A stretch of DNA of 64,000 bases from Parafilimonas terrae (GCF_900115755.1 NZ_FOXQ01000003.1:124001-188000), one strand, 5' to 3'; positions 8,414-16,696 are shown, counted from the stretch's first letter. Translations and numbers: made by a program. The notes: generated from the letters alone by a model not told the origin.

Positions 8414-8500
8414 CTGTTCAGCATTAAGCGCTGAACAGCATTGCTGCAGTACAAGGGAGTGACACAACGGAAGCTTAATTTATATTCTATAGCCGGTAAC
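8414..8500 (+). repeat. Dispersed intergenic repeat, family 1, copy B, with adjacent hairpin
   Basis: The repeat proper (8445-8500) reads TGCAGTACAAGGGAGTGAC then ACAACGGAAGC and ends AGCCGGTAAC. Just before it, CTGTTCAGC (8414-8422) and GCTGAACAG (8430-8438) form a perfect 9-bp stem with a 7-base loop. The whole lies between the GH36 stop and the ilvC start. The hairpin could end or slow transcription from GH36, but there is no T tract after it on the minus strand. Confidence 0.65.
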
Positions 8501-8511
8501 ATAATTTCTTC

Positions 8512-10683
8512 TTAATTAACTTCAGTTAATTCCAAAATTGAACTTTGCAATGAACCGCGTAAATACCAGTTTAACCCTTCGTTCATTAAAAATTCACCGC
8601 TGAATGTTTTGCCGCTTTGCCTGAAAGCAGGGCGATTGTCATCTTCCAGGTTTATTTCTTTTACCACATATTGTTTAGCCGCATCAAGGCCATTCATTTT
8701 TATATTTTGAAACTGGTCGCCCATTTTTGTGTACATGTTGTAAGCAAAAACCACTGCTTTTTGTTTAGTGCTGTCAACAAACATTAGCGATGCAGCACTG
8801 TTATTATACGGTGCGATTAAACGATATAAACTACCATAGTTAATTACGCTTTGCAAACGCTTATAGTTATCAACTGCTGTTTTGCAGAATGTAATTTCCT
8901 TATCGCTCAGGTCATTCACTTTTATGTCAAAGCCGAGCTTGCCCTGCATGGCAACATCAATTTTATATTTCAAACTTTGCTTTCCCCAGTTGGTAACATG
9001 TGCGCATATTGTAGCTGCCGGGAAAAAGTAAGTGTAACCCCATTGCATAAAAATTCTTTCAACAGCATCGGTATTATCACTTGCCCAAAATTCATTGAAA
9101 TATTTCAATGCGCCATATTCTGCACGGCCACCGCCACCCGAACATAACATCATTTCAAGCTTTGGAAATTCTTTACGCACCCGCTGCAAAACATTATACA
9201 AGCCGTTTGCATAATCAACATATAATGCCTGCTGATTTGCGCCGAGGTACTGGCTGTAGGCATTCGTCATCGGGCGGTTACAATCCCATTTTATGTACGC
9301 AATACCGGGGTTTTCCGTAAGTAAATTATGCAGCACCCCATATACAAAATCCTGCACTTTAGGATTGGTAAGATCGAGTACCAACTGGTTGCGCGAAAGG
9401 TCTTCAGGCCGGTTGGGTAATTTTAAAATCCAGTCAGGATGTTGCTCATATAAATCGCTTTTCGGGTTTACCATTTCAGGTTCAATCCATATACCAAAAT
9501 GAATGCCTTTCGCTTCTGCATTTTTCACTAAGTACCCAATACCATCAGGCAATATTTTTTTATTCGCCTGCCAGTCGCCAAGGCCTGCTGTATCTGCATG
9601 GCGGGGATGGTTGTTACCAAACCATCCGTCATCCAATAAGAATAAATCAACGCCAATTTTTTTTGCACCATCAAACAAGTTTACTAAAGTGTCTTGTGTA
9701 AAATTGAAATAAGTTGCCTCCCAGTTGTTGAGTAAAGTTTGCCTGGTTTGATAGCCATTCCAAACACCATATTTCAAAGCCCATGCATGTAAATTACGGC
9801 TGGCCTGTCCCCTACCATTTGATGTATAAGTAAAGATGAAATGCGGTGTATTAAATGTTTCTTTTGGCTTTAATAAATAGTTGGAGGCATAAGCATTAAT
9901 GCCCGGAATAATTTTTAAAGAACCGCCGCTGCGCCCGTATTGAATATTCTCGAATTGCAGGTTGAAATTTCCGCTCCATGCCAGCGAGCCGGCAAACACA
10001 TCGCCCTCATTTTCCTGTGCAGGTTCACCCGGGGAAAGCATGAATGAAGGCAACTCAGAATTAGTTGCCCTTGTACCTAATTTAGATTGGATATTAAAGA
10101 TACCACCGGGCAGTTTTGTTTCTTCAAACTGCATTTCGCTGGCCCAGTCGCCATAAAAATGTGTGAGGTAAAAGTTATTATCATTCAAACTAATGAATGA
10201 AGATGCATAACGCATTAAAGTTACCGGCACTTTTTCTTCGTGATGAATGCTTGTCCATTCTTCAATTATATTCTCCTTATTATAAGCCGCAAAATTGAGC
10301 GTTACATAAAAAGGATAAACCGGGTCTTTTAAATTGATATGTGTGATGGTAACATCATCATTTGGTTTTTCTATTGAATGATCCACATAATTCAATTGCA
10401 AGGAAATATTGCCATCAGCATGCTGCACCTGCATGGCAGGTTCATTATTATAATTGATGCCCGCTGTTGGAAAAGCAGGTGTTCTTGCCATATTAAAAGA
10501 TGAATAAGCCGAAGTATCGGAAAAACGATTACCAAAATAGAGCTGTTGCAATTGTTTATTATTATTTACACGTAATGCAAGGGAAGTGCTTTGTGTCTGG
10601 ATGACGATGTTTTGTGCATTTCCGGTTATAGCAAACAAAGCAAGAAAACAAGAAAACAATATATTGGAAAGCAGCTTATTCAT
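8512..10683 (-). CDS. GH36 alpha-galactosidase, secreted
   Basis: This 723-residue protein has a signal peptide (MNKLLSNILFSCFLALFAITGNAQ), an N-terminal beta-sandwich, then a catalytic barrel from about residue 315. GH36 landmarks are LFLLDDGWFG (351-355), GIWIEPEMV (397-404), the nucleophile D467 in YIKWDCNR, CSGGGGR, and the acid/base D536 in EFWASDNTD. It should remove terminal alpha-galactose from galacto-oligosaccharides or galactomannan in the periplasm. It overlaps the glyoxalase-like gene upstream by 8 bases. Its place inside the branched-chain amino acid cluster is unexpected, although the mannan locus at 50-64 kb could use such an activity. Confidence 0.93.
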   Translation of the reverse strand: MNKLLSNILFSCFLALFAITGNAQNIVIQTQSTSLALRVNNNKQLQQLYFGNRFSDTSAYSSFNMARTPAFPTAGINYNNEPAMQVQHADGNISLQLNYVDHSIEKPNDDVTITHINLKDPVYPFYVTLNFAAYNKENIIEEWTSIHHEEKVPVTLMRYASSFISLNDNNFYLTHFYGDWASEMQFEETKLPGGIFNIQSKLGTRATNSELPSFMLSPGEPAQENEGDVFAGSLAWSGNFNLQFENIQYGRSGGSLKIIPGINAYASNYLLKPKETFNTPHFIFTYTSNGRGQASRNLHAWALKYGVWNGYQTRQTLLNNWEATYFNFTQDTLVNLFDGAKKIGVDLFLLDDGWFGNNHPRHADTAGLGDWQANKKILPDGIGYLVKNAEAKGIHFGIWIEPEMVNPKSDLYEQHPDWILKLPNRPEDLSRNQLVLDLTNPKVQDFVYGVLHNLLTENPGIAYIKWDCNRPMTNAYSQYLGANQQALYVDYANGLYNVLQRVRKEFPKLEMMLCSGGGGRAEYGALKYFNEFWASDNTDAVERIFMQWGYTYFFPAATICAHVTNWGKQSLKYKIDVAMQGKLGFDIKVNDLSDKEITFCKTAVDNYKRLQSVINYGSLYRLIAPYNNSAASLMFVDSTKQKAVVFAYNMYTKMGDQFQNIKMNGLDAAKQYVVKEINLEDDNRPAFRQSGKTFSGEFLMNEGLNWYLRGSLQSSILELTEVN

Positions 10684-11110
10684 TGGTTTTGGTATGAAGT
10701 TTTTGATTAAATGAGATTTTGTTATTGAACGGATCGTTCACCGTAAAAGCCAGTGCGCCGTAAAATGTTTCTTCAAGGCCCGGCCTGTTGTATTTATATT
10801 TTTTACCGATGAGTTCCTCATGATATGCTTTCACACCCTCGCACCATATAAACACATGCGTTCCGGGCGTTCCATCGCCATGATGTTCACTTAAATGAAG
10901 TGTAATATTGTCTTTTGTAACTTCCATATACACCGGCGTATTTTCTTCAAAATGATGCTCCCATTCAACTTTAAATCCAAGCCAGTCCACATAAAATTCA
11001 ATGGCTTTGTTGTAATCAAAAATGCGCAGCACGGGAATTACTTTAGCCGTCCCCAGGGCTCCATCCCCTAAAGGGAAGCATTGCACAGTATTTAAAAAAT
11101 CAATCCTCAT
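10676..11110 (-). CDS. Glyoxalase/bleomycin-resistance-fold protein
   Basis: This 144-residue protein has the single-domain vicinal-oxygen-chelate fold: KVIPVLRIFDYNKAIEFYVDWLGFKVEWEH, ITLHLSEHHGDGTPGTHVFI and LAFTVNDPFNNKISFNQ. This resembles the glyoxalase superfamily group annotated as bleomycin resistance-like. Actual resistance or an enzymatic substrate cannot be inferred. The first 22 residues (MRIDFLNTVQCFPLGDGALGTA) are atypical of the family and are encoded by DNA resembling the dispersed repeat in the leader at 59293, so the N-terminus may have been extended by a repeat insertion. The 3' end overlaps the GH36 start by 8 bases. Confidence 0.75.
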   Translation of the reverse strand: MRIDFLNTVQCFPLGDGALGTAKVIPVLRIFDYNKAIEFYVDWLGFKVEWEHHFEENTPVYMEVTKDNITLHLSEHHGDGTPGTHVFIWCEGVKAYHEELIGKKYKYNRPGLEETFYGALAFTVNDPFNNKISFNQKLHTKTNE

Positions 11111-11163
11111 TTATTTTGTATGCGAGTGGCCAGTAACTCACAACTGGCCATTCAACACTCACT

Positions 11164-11628
11164 TTATACAACCAGTTTTCTTTGCGCCAAAGCATAACCA
11201 TAATGCAATGACTCGTGCGCCAGTATGGCTGTAAGAATTTCTTCAATTGTATTCATTTCATACTTATACGTTGCCGTTGCATAAGGTGTAATTTTTTCAA
11301 ATACGCCCTGCTTTACATCTGCTTCAATGGTATTAATTGTAGAAAGAAGCAATTGCTTTAATGCATCAATCTCTTCCTGCGGTATAAAACTTTCCGGCTT
11401 TGAACCTTTCTGATATTTTGCTGCAAAACGTATTTCAATATCAGGTTTTACATTAGGGCGCACATAACACAAAGCCTGTGTGCTTACAACAATATGCCCA
11501 AAATTCCAGGCGATATTATTATTAAATCCTTCCGGAATTTTATTAAGTTGTTCAATAGTTAAGCCATTAACCAATTCTAAAAAAAGCTCCCTGTTTCTTT
11601 TGATATATTTAAATACGTTATCGGGCAT
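11164..11628 (-). CDS. DinB-family (DinB_2-like) metalloprotein
   Basis: This 154-residue four-helix protein has the His pattern of the DinB/YfiT superfamily: NIAWNFGHIVVSTQALCY near residue 40 and AILAHESLHYGYALAQRK near the C-terminus. The three histidines would bind a divalent metal. Members include thiol-dependent transferases and many proteins of unknown role. It follows ilvN after a strong hairpin. A second, distinct DinB gene (14181-14666) lies between ilvD and ilvB, so the ilv segment carries two of these. Confidence 0.75.
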   Translation of the reverse strand: MPDNVFKYIKRNRELFLELVNGLTIEQLNKIPEGFNNNIAWNFGHIVVSTQALCYVRPNVKPDIEIRFAAKYQKGSKPESFIPQEEIDALKQLLLSTINTIEADVKQGVFEKITPYATATYKYEMNTIEEILTAILAHESLHYGYALAQRKLVV

Positions 11629-11667
11629 ATATTATTAAATTTTTTTTGGATTAACACAGGTACATAA

Positions 11668-11695
11668 AATTGCGAAGCCTGAAGGCTTCGCAATT
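11668..11695. terminator. Strong hairpin, likely bidirectional terminator after ilvN
   Basis: A 13-bp perfect stem (11668-11680 with 11683-11695) has the arm AATTGCGAAGCCT and a 2-base centre GA. The minus-strand side continues into an A/T-rich tract with TTTT. It sits between the ilvN stop and the DinB start. The arm sequence GGCTTCGCA also occurs in the family 2 repeat near 41463, so it could be a reduced member of that family. Confidence 0.6.
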
Positions 11696-11703
11696 AAATT
11701 ACA

Positions 11704-12291
11704 TTACATGCTAAAAACTTTATCCTGCTGGTTTAAAAATTCATTCTCTACTAATTCTTCTGCCGGTTGCTCGCTTTCAAATTCTTTTAGTTTTGCATGA
11801 AAGCCTTTGCTGTCTTTAATAATAGCAATACGGGCAGTACGCACAAATTCAATCAGGCTATACTGTTCCAGCGCTTTTATCAGGCCTTCAATTTCTTCGC
11901 GGTGACCGCTCGTTTCAAATACAGTATAATCCTGGCGTATTGCTACAACACGGGCGCCTCTCTCACGCAGCAACCTTTCTACTTTTGCTTTTTCTGCAAT
12001 TACATCGGTAGGTACTTTATACAAAGCCATTTCCTGCCATATAATTTCATCGTTTGTATTGTAATAGGCTTTTAATACTTCCACCTGTTTTTCAATCTGG
12101 CGGCAAAGTTTGCGCACTACATCTTCCGTTTCATTAATTACAATAGTAAAACGGTGTACGGTATCAACTTCCGTGGGTGACGTGTTTAAACTATCAATAT
12201 TAATTTTTCTCCTGGTGAAGATGATAGCAATCCTGTTCAGTAAACCAATCTGGTTTTCTGTATAAACTGTTATGGTGAATTCCTGTTTCAT
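11704..12291 (-). CDS. ilvN: Acetolactate synthase small (regulatory) subunit
   Basis: The protein is 195 residues when started at MKQEFTITVYTENQIGLLNRIAIIFTRRKINIDSL, which is an ACT domain. An upstream in-frame extension to 12402 overlaps the ilvB end and reads as low-complexity sequence, so it is rejected. The second half (YKVPTDVIAEKAKVERLLRERGARVV...) is the ALS_ss_C domain. It binds the catalytic subunit and confers valine feedback and higher activity. It follows ilvB after 80 bases that contain an inverted repeat. Confidence 0.93.
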   Translation of the reverse strand: MKQEFTITVYTENQIGLLNRIAIIFTRRKINIDSLNTSPTEVDTVHRFTIVINETEDVVRKLCRQIEKQVEVLKAYYNTNDEIIWQEMALYKVPTDVIAEKAKVERLLRERGARVVAIRQDYTVFETSGHREEIEGLIKALEQYSLIEFVRTARIAIIKDSKGFHAKLKEFESEQPAEELVENEFLNQQDKVFSM

Positions 12292-12298
12292 TTTTAAA

Positions 12299-12367
12299 AA
12301 TTCAAAAGTTAAAAGCCAAAACTCAAAGACGTATCTTTTTTTACTTTTTAATTTTGGCTTCTGAATT
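12299..12367. repeat. Imperfect inverted repeat in the ilvB-ilvN gap
   Basis: AATTCA (12299-12304) and AAGCCAAAA (12313-12321) are mirrored by TTTTGGCTT (12352-12360) and TGAATT (12362-12367). The repeat occupies nearly the whole 80-base gap between the ilvB stop and the ilvN start. The arms are AT-rich with no following T run, so a terminator is unlikely. It may be the remains of an inserted element, or an mRNA structure. Confidence 0.5.
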
Positions 12368-12371
12368 AAAA

Positions 12372-14108
12372 TTATTTCAATCTTATCTCTGCTACGCTGC
12401 AACCCTGTGGCACCATAGGAAATACATTATTCTCTTTTCCAACCATTACTTCAAGCAGATAAGAACCTTTATGATCGAGCATTTGCTGTAAGGCAGCTTT
12501 TAAATCTTTCCTGCTATTGATTGATTTACCTTCAATGCCATAACCTTTTGCAATGGTTACAAAATCGGGGCTTTGAATGTCAACGAAAGAATATCTTTTT
12601 GCATTGAAGAGTTCCTGCCACTGGCGCACCATGCCTAAGAAATTATTATTGAGTATAAGAATCTTTACGGCTGCACCATACTGCATAATAGTTCCCATTT
12701 CCTGCAACGTCATTTGAAAACCGCCATCGCCAATAATAGCAACAACTTCTCTTTCAGGCGCACCATATTTTGCCCCGATAGCTGCCGGCAGACCAAAACC
12801 CATTGTGCCCAAACCGCCGGATGTTACATTGCTTTTTGACTGATTAAATTTTGCATAACGGCAGCCCACCATCTGGTGCTGGCCAACGTCGGTTACGATA
12901 ACCGCATTGCCGCCCGTTAATTCATTCAATACATCAACCACTTCTGCCATACTCATTTCTTCACCGGAAGGGTGCATTTCTTTTTCAATAACAATTTCTT
13001 CTTCCTGCTTTGTATGTTCTCTAAATTTCTGAAGCCATTCTTTATGTTCCTTCCTGTCAACCAGTTCCGTTAACAAGGGCAGTGTTTCTTTACAATCGCC
13101 CCAAACCGGAACGGTTGCTTTTACATTCTTATCAATTTCTGCAGGATCAATATCCAGGTGAATAATCTTTGCCTGTTTTGCATATTTATCCAGGCGGCCG
13201 GTAACGCGGTCGTCGAAACGCATGCCTATTGCAATGAGTACATCACATTCATTAGTTAACACATTCGGGCCATAGTTGCCATGCATGCCCAGCATACCAA
13301 CGTTTAAAGGATGATCAGTTGGCAAAGCACTCAAACCAAGTATCGTCCATGCAGATGGAATACCTGCTTTTTCAATGAAAGCTTTAAATTCATTTTCAGC
13401 CTGGCCAAGAATTATACCTTGCCCAAAAAGCACGAATGGCTTTTTTGCTTCATTAATGAGTTTTGCTGCTTCTTCAATATATTCTTTGCGAACAATTGGC
13501 TTTGGGCGATAGCTGCGTATGTGATCGCATTTTTTATACCCTGCAAAATCAAATTTTTGCACCTGCGCATTCTTGGTAATATCAATAAGTACCGGCCCCG
13601 GCCTTCCACTGGACGCGATGTAAAAAGCCTTTGCCAGCGCTGAAGGAATTTCGTTTGCATCGGTAACCTGGTAATTCCATTTGGTAATGGGCGTCGTAAT
13701 ATTTATTACATCTGTTTCCTGGAAAGCATCGGTGCCAAGCAGGTGTGCAAACACCTGGCCTGTAATGCAAACAACAGGCGTAGAATCAATCTGTGCATCG
13801 GCAAGACCGGTTACAAGATTTGTGGCGCCGGGGCCGCTGGTTGCAAATACAACACCTGTTTTACCGCTGGTGCGTGCAAAGCCCTGCGCCGCATGAATGG
13901 CGCCCTGTTCGTGGCGCACGAGTATGTGCTTTAATGTTTCGTCGTGATCAAACAGCGCATCGTAAATAGGCATGATAGCGCCGCCCGGATAACCAAAAAT
14001 GGTTTCCACACCTTCTGCAATCAATGCTCTCATTACCGCCTCGCTTCCGCTAATATTCTCAACTTTTGATGCAGTGGTTTCTTCTTTTATTAATTCAAGT
14101 GTTTCCAT
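12372..14108 (-). CDS. ilvB: Acetolactate synthase, large catalytic subunit
   Basis: This 578-residue ThDP enzyme condenses pyruvate with pyruvate or 2-oxobutanoate. The ThDP-activating glutamate is E67 in LVRHEQGAIHAAQGFARTSG, the FAD/ThDP region includes ATSGPGATNLVTGLADA, and the diphosphate-binding motif is IGDGGFQMTLQEM to LILNNNFLGMVRQW in the last quarter. Length and domain order are normal for anabolic, FAD-containing AHAS. It is preceded by a DinB gene and followed by ilvN. An N-terminal extension of about 20 residues before SGSEAVMRAL is ordinary. Confidence 0.96.
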   Translation of the reverse strand: METLELIKEETTASKVENISGSEAVMRALIAEGVETIFGYPGGAIMPIYDALFDHDETLKHILVRHEQGAIHAAQGFARTSGKTGVVFATSGPGATNLVTGLADAQIDSTPVVCITGQVFAHLLGTDAFQETDVINITTPITKWNYQVTDANEIPSALAKAFYIASSGRPGPVLIDITKNAQVQKFDFAGYKKCDHIRSYRPKPIVRKEYIEEAAKLINEAKKPFVLFGQGIILGQAENEFKAFIEKAGIPSAWTILGLSALPTDHPLNVGMLGMHGNYGPNVLTNECDVLIAIGMRFDDRVTGRLDKYAKQAKIIHLDIDPAEIDKNVKATVPVWGDCKETLPLLTELVDRKEHKEWLQKFREHTKQEEEIVIEKEMHPSGEEMSMAEVVDVLNELTGGNAVIVTDVGQHQMVGCRYAKFNQSKSNVTSGGLGTMGFGLPAAIGAKYGAPEREVVAIIGDGGFQMTLQEMGTIMQYGAAVKILILNNNFLGMVRQWQELFNAKRYSFVDIQSPDFVTIAKGYGIEGKSINSRKDLKAALQQMLDHKGSYLLEVMVGKENNVFPMVPQGCSVAEIRLK

Positions 14109-14180
14109 AAAAACATTTTTTATTGTGAACCCAGCCAGTGGGTTTTATTGTGAGATATATTTCAAAATTTAATACTGCTG

Positions 14181-14666
14181 TTACCTGTAATAGCCCAGCA
14201 AATCTGTTGAGCCAACATTTGCAAATCCTGATTGCCGCAACATAGTCACCAGTTGACCGCGGTGGTATGTTGCATGATTGACGACATGTGCAAACAACTG
14301 GTAAAAAGGCATTGAATAAGCAGTGCCGTTCAATCTTTTAAAATCAAGGTTTTTAGTAAGTTCCATTTCATTAAAATTTTCAACAAATAATTTGAAAGCT
14401 TCTGATGTTTTCTTCCAAAGTGCTATATGTTCTTCTTTTGTGCCTTTATATGTTGACTGCAACCATTTCACCGGTTCTTTCCTAAACCTTTGCAGCCATG
14501 TATTTTCTGCGCTGATGATATGTAAAACCGTTTCCTGTATGCTGTTAAAACTGCTGGTGATTGATTGATTCCATTGTTCATCAGAAATATTTTCAAGCCA
14601 GCCACAAACCATATTATTTGCCCATAAATTGTATTCAGCTAATTCTATAAAATATTGTTTCGTCAT
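14181..14666 (-). CDS. DinB-family protein
   Basis: This 161-residue DinB-superfamily four-helix protein starts MTKQYFIELAEYNLWANNMVCGWL. Its metal histidines are in ETVLHIISAENTWLQRF and LFAHVVNHATYHRGQLVTMLRQ, the latter being the HxxxHRGQ pattern diagnostic of DinB. The function is unknown; family members are metal-binding and some are thiol S-transferases. It lies between ilvD and ilvB with gaps of 115 and 72 bases, and the upstream gap carries a family 2 repeat. Confidence 0.82.
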   Translation of the reverse strand: MTKQYFIELAEYNLWANNMVCGWLENISDEQWNQSITSSFNSIQETVLHIISAENTWLQRFRKEPVKWLQSTYKGTKEEHIALWKKTSEAFKLFVENFNEMELTKNLDFKRLNGTAYSMPFYQLFAHVVNHATYHRGQLVTMLRQSGFANVGSTDLLGYYR

Positions 14667-14685
14667 TGTTTATTTTACAAGTCAG

Positions 14686-14735
14686 AGACGTGGTGCATAA
14701 TCCTGCGAGGTCCGGAGGCTCCACAGAGCATATTA
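14686..14735 (+). repeat. Dispersed intergenic repeat, family 2, copy 1
   Basis: The copy opens AAGTCAGAGAC, then after five variable bases has GCATAATCCTGC, then GTCCGGAGGCT and CAGAGCA. The same order occurs on the opposite strand at 41463-41515, with about eight differences over 50 bases. CTGCGAGG and CTCCACAG could form an imperfect stem around TCCGGA. It lies in the ilvD-DinB gap. Confidence 0.6.
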
Positions 14736-14781
14736 AATCTTCCAATCATTCTAACTCCACAGAATCATTGTTCAAACAGAT

Positions 14782-16470
14782 TTACGCTTCATCCGTAACA
14801 CAACCTTCACTTGCTGTTTTTACACTTTTTGCATATTTATAAAGAACACCGCTTGTTGCTTTTAATGCAGGCTGCTTCCATGCAGCTTTGCGCTTAGCAA
14901 TTTCTTCTTCACTCACTTTTAAAGTAAGCGTGTTATTGATGGCATCAATTTCAATTATATCATTGTCTTCAACCAAACCAATCAGACCGCCTTCATGTGC
15001 TTCCGGTGTAATATGGCCTACCACAAAACCATGAGTGCCGCCGCTGAATCTTCCATCTGTTATTAATGCAACGCTTTTACCTAAACCTGCGCCAATAATG
15101 GCGCCTGTTGGCTTCAGCATTTCAGGCATGCCCGGCGCTCCTTTGGGGCCGATGCCACGTATCACCACTACATCGCCTGCATGCACGCGTTTGCTTTGCA
15201 AACCTTCTATCAAATGCGCTTCGCCTTCAAACACACGTGCTGTGCCTTCAAAGCGCTCGCCTTCTTTACCGGTAATTTTTGCAACACTTCCTTTTTCAGC
15301 AAGATTGCCATATAAAATTTGTAAGTGACCTGTTGCTTTGAGCGGTTTTTCCAGCGGCATTAAAATATCCTGCTTTTCAAAATCAAGATCCGGTGCATCC
15401 TTTAAATTCTCTGCAACGGTTTTGCCGGTTACCGTTAAACAATCGCCATGTAACAGGCCTTTGCTCAATAAGTACTTCATTACTGCAGGTACGCCGCCAT
15501 ATTGATGCAGGTCCGCCATCATATATTTACCGCTTGGCTTGAAATCTGCCAGCATAGGCACTTTATCGCTTATCTTTTGAAAATCATCAACTGTTAAATC
15601 AACGCCCACGCTTTTTGCCACAGCAATCAAATGCAAAACTGCATTTGTGCTTCCGCCCAGCACCATCACAACTGTAATGGCATTTTCAAACGCCTTACGC
15701 GTCATAATATCTCTTGGCTTGATATCTTTTTCAAGCAATAATTTAATGGCTTCACCAACTGAATCGCATTCTTTTTGTTTTGCTTCACTTAATGCAGGAT
15801 TGCTTGATGAATAAGGCAAACTCATGCCCATCGCCTCTATAGCGCTTGCCATGGTATTTGCAGTGTACATGCCGCCACAGGCGCCGGCACCGGGGCAGGC
15901 GTGACGAACAATGCCCTTGAAATCTTCTTCACTTAAGTTGCCTGCTATCTTCTGGCCTAATGCCTCAAATGCAGAAACTATGTTTAAATCGTTTTGTCCT
16001 TTGTAATGGCCGGGTTCAATGGTGCCGCCATATAACATAATGGAAGGGCGGTTCAGTCTTCCCATTGCCATTATGCAACCAGGCATGTTTTTATCGCAAC
16101 CAGGTATTGCAACAATAGCGTCATAATATTGTGCGCCTGCATTGGTTTCAATACTGTCGGCAATTACATCGCGGCTTACCAAACTGTAACGCATACCATC
16201 AGTACCCATGCTTATACCATCGCTTACGCCAATCGTATAAAAACGTAAACCCAGTAAACCATCAACTTTATTTACACTGTCTTTTACACGGGTTGCAAAA
16301 TCATTCAAATGCATGTTGCAGGGGTTGCCATCCCAGCCCATACTTACAACACCCACCTGGGCTTTCTTAAAATCTTCTTCTTTAAACCCAATAGCATAAT
16401 ACATTGCCTGGGCAGCAGGCTGCGTTGGATCCTGCGTTAACGTTTTAGAATACTTGTTTAGTTCTGCCAT
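14782..16470 (-). CDS. ilvD: Dihydroxy-acid dehydratase
   Basis: This 562-residue IlvD/Edd-family iron-sulfur enzyme dehydrates 2,3-dihydroxy-isovalerate and its ethyl homologue to the 2-oxo acids. Cluster cysteines are C51 ([11 protein letters not shown]), C125 ([11 protein letters not shown]) and C198 ([16 protein letters not shown]). The C-terminal swivelling domain includes [22 protein letters not shown]. It is the first gene behind the leader-peptide attenuator and promoter described at 16501-16696, so its transcription is likely tied to the supply of charged Ile/Val tRNAs. It probably leads a transcript running into DinB, ilvB and ilvN. Confidence 0.96.
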   Translation of the reverse strand: MAELNKYSKTLTQDPTQPAAQAMYYAIGFKEEDFKKAQVGVVSMGWDGNPCNMHLNDFATRVKDSVNKVDGLLGLRFYTIGVSDGISMGTDGMRYSLVSRDVIADSIETNAGAQYYDAIVAIPGCDKNMPGCIMAMGRLNRPSIMLYGGTIEPGHYKGQNDLNIVSAFEALGQKIAGNLSEEDFKGIVRHACPGAGACGGMYTANTMASAIEAMGMSLPYSSSNPALSEAKQKECDSVGEAIKLLLEKDIKPRDIMTRKAFENAITVVMVLGGSTNAVLHLIAVAKSVGVDLTVDDFQKISDKVPMLADFKPSGKYMMADLHQYGGVPAVMKYLLSKGLLHGDCLTVTGKTVAENLKDAPDLDFEKQDILMPLEKPLKATGHLQILYGNLAEKGSVAKITGKEGERFEGTARVFEGEAHLIEGLQSKRVHAGDVVVIRGIGPKGAPGMPEMLKPTGAIIGAGLGKSVALITDGRFSGGTHGFVVGHITPEAHEGGLIGLVEDNDIIEIDAINNTLTLKVSEEEIAKRKAAWKQPALKATSGVLYKYAKSVKTASEGCVTDEA

Positions 16471-16500
16471 TGTTTTTTTGTATAAATCTTATCTAAATAA

Positions 16501-16530
16501 AAAACCCGCCTCTGAGCGGAGGCGGGTTTT
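16501..16530 (-). terminator. Intrinsic terminator of the ilvD attenuator
   Basis: On the minus strand AAAACCCGCCTC (16530-16519) pairs perfectly with GAGGCGGGTTTT (16512-16501) around a 6-base loop, followed by TT, A and TTT. This is a textbook intrinsic terminator, yet it lies 30 bases upstream of the ilvD start codon in the same direction. It therefore acts either as the terminator after leuB or, more likely, as the conditional terminator of an attenuator. Confidence 0.85.
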
Positions 16531-16568
16531 TATAATCATTTATTTTTTATAAATTAAACACCACCTCC
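16518..16568 (-). promoter_or_regulatory. Predicted antiterminator pairing
   Basis: GGAGGTGG at 16568-16561 (last sense codons of the leader peptide) is complementary over 8 bp, with one G-U, to CCGCCTCC at 16525-16518, part of the 5' arm and loop of the terminator. The two structures exclude each other. A ribosome finishing the leader would cover the GGAGGTGG segment and allow termination. A ribosome stalled on the upstream Ile/Val codons would leave it free and block the terminator. Confidence 0.65.
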
Positions 16569-16646
16569 TGTAACAGAAATAATAATGACAACGACAATAA
16601 TTATGACGCTGTTATTAGTGATGTTATTGATTATTCTGTTCAACAT
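16554..16646 (-). CDS. ilv leader peptide (30 residues, Ile/Val-rich)
   Basis: The reading frame ATG at 16646 to TAA at 16554 encodes MLNRIINNITNNSV, then the run IIIVVVIII, then SVTGGGV. Nine residues are Ile, six Val and one Leu. The run VIIIVVVIII is encoded by AT-rich Ile and Val codons. It begins just downstream of a consensus promoter and ends 24 bases before a terminator hairpin whose 5' arm can pair with its last codons. This is the architecture of amino acid attenuators such as ilvL/ilvB leaders of enterobacteria. The peptide is presumably not functional itself; its translation is the sensor. Confidence 0.8.
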   Translation of the reverse strand: MLNRIINNITNNSVIIIVVVIIISVTGGGV

Positions 16647-16665
16647 GTTTTGTGATGATGTTGAA

Positions 16666-16696
16666 CAAATATATAACCGCCTTTCAATTATCCAAA
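16666..16696 (-). promoter_or_regulatory. Promoter of the ilvD attenuator operon
   Basis: On the minus strand TTTG (16696-16693) is followed after 19 bases by TATATTTG (16673-16666), an exact match to the Bacteroidota -33 TTTG and -7 TAnnTTTG elements. Transcription would start near 16660, about a dozen bases before the leader ATG. A 10-bp inverted repeat, TGTTCAACAT (16667-16658) with ATGTTGAACA (16646-16637), overlaps the start site and the leader ATG and could be an operator or an mRNA hairpin. Confidence 0.75.

Noticed and set aside
10676-11110. Reading the glyoxalase-like protein as true bleomycin resistance
   Set aside because: Only the fold is supported. The name is inherited from the superfamily and there is no resistance context.
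12292-12402. N-terminal extension of IlvN (MQRSRDKIEIILIQKPKL...)
   Set aside because: It overlaps the ilvB 3' end and crosses an inverted repeat. The ACT domain starts properly at 12291.
13311-13896. Several plus-strand frames within ilvB
   Set aside because: They are antisense shadows of a conserved acetolactate synthase with intact motifs.
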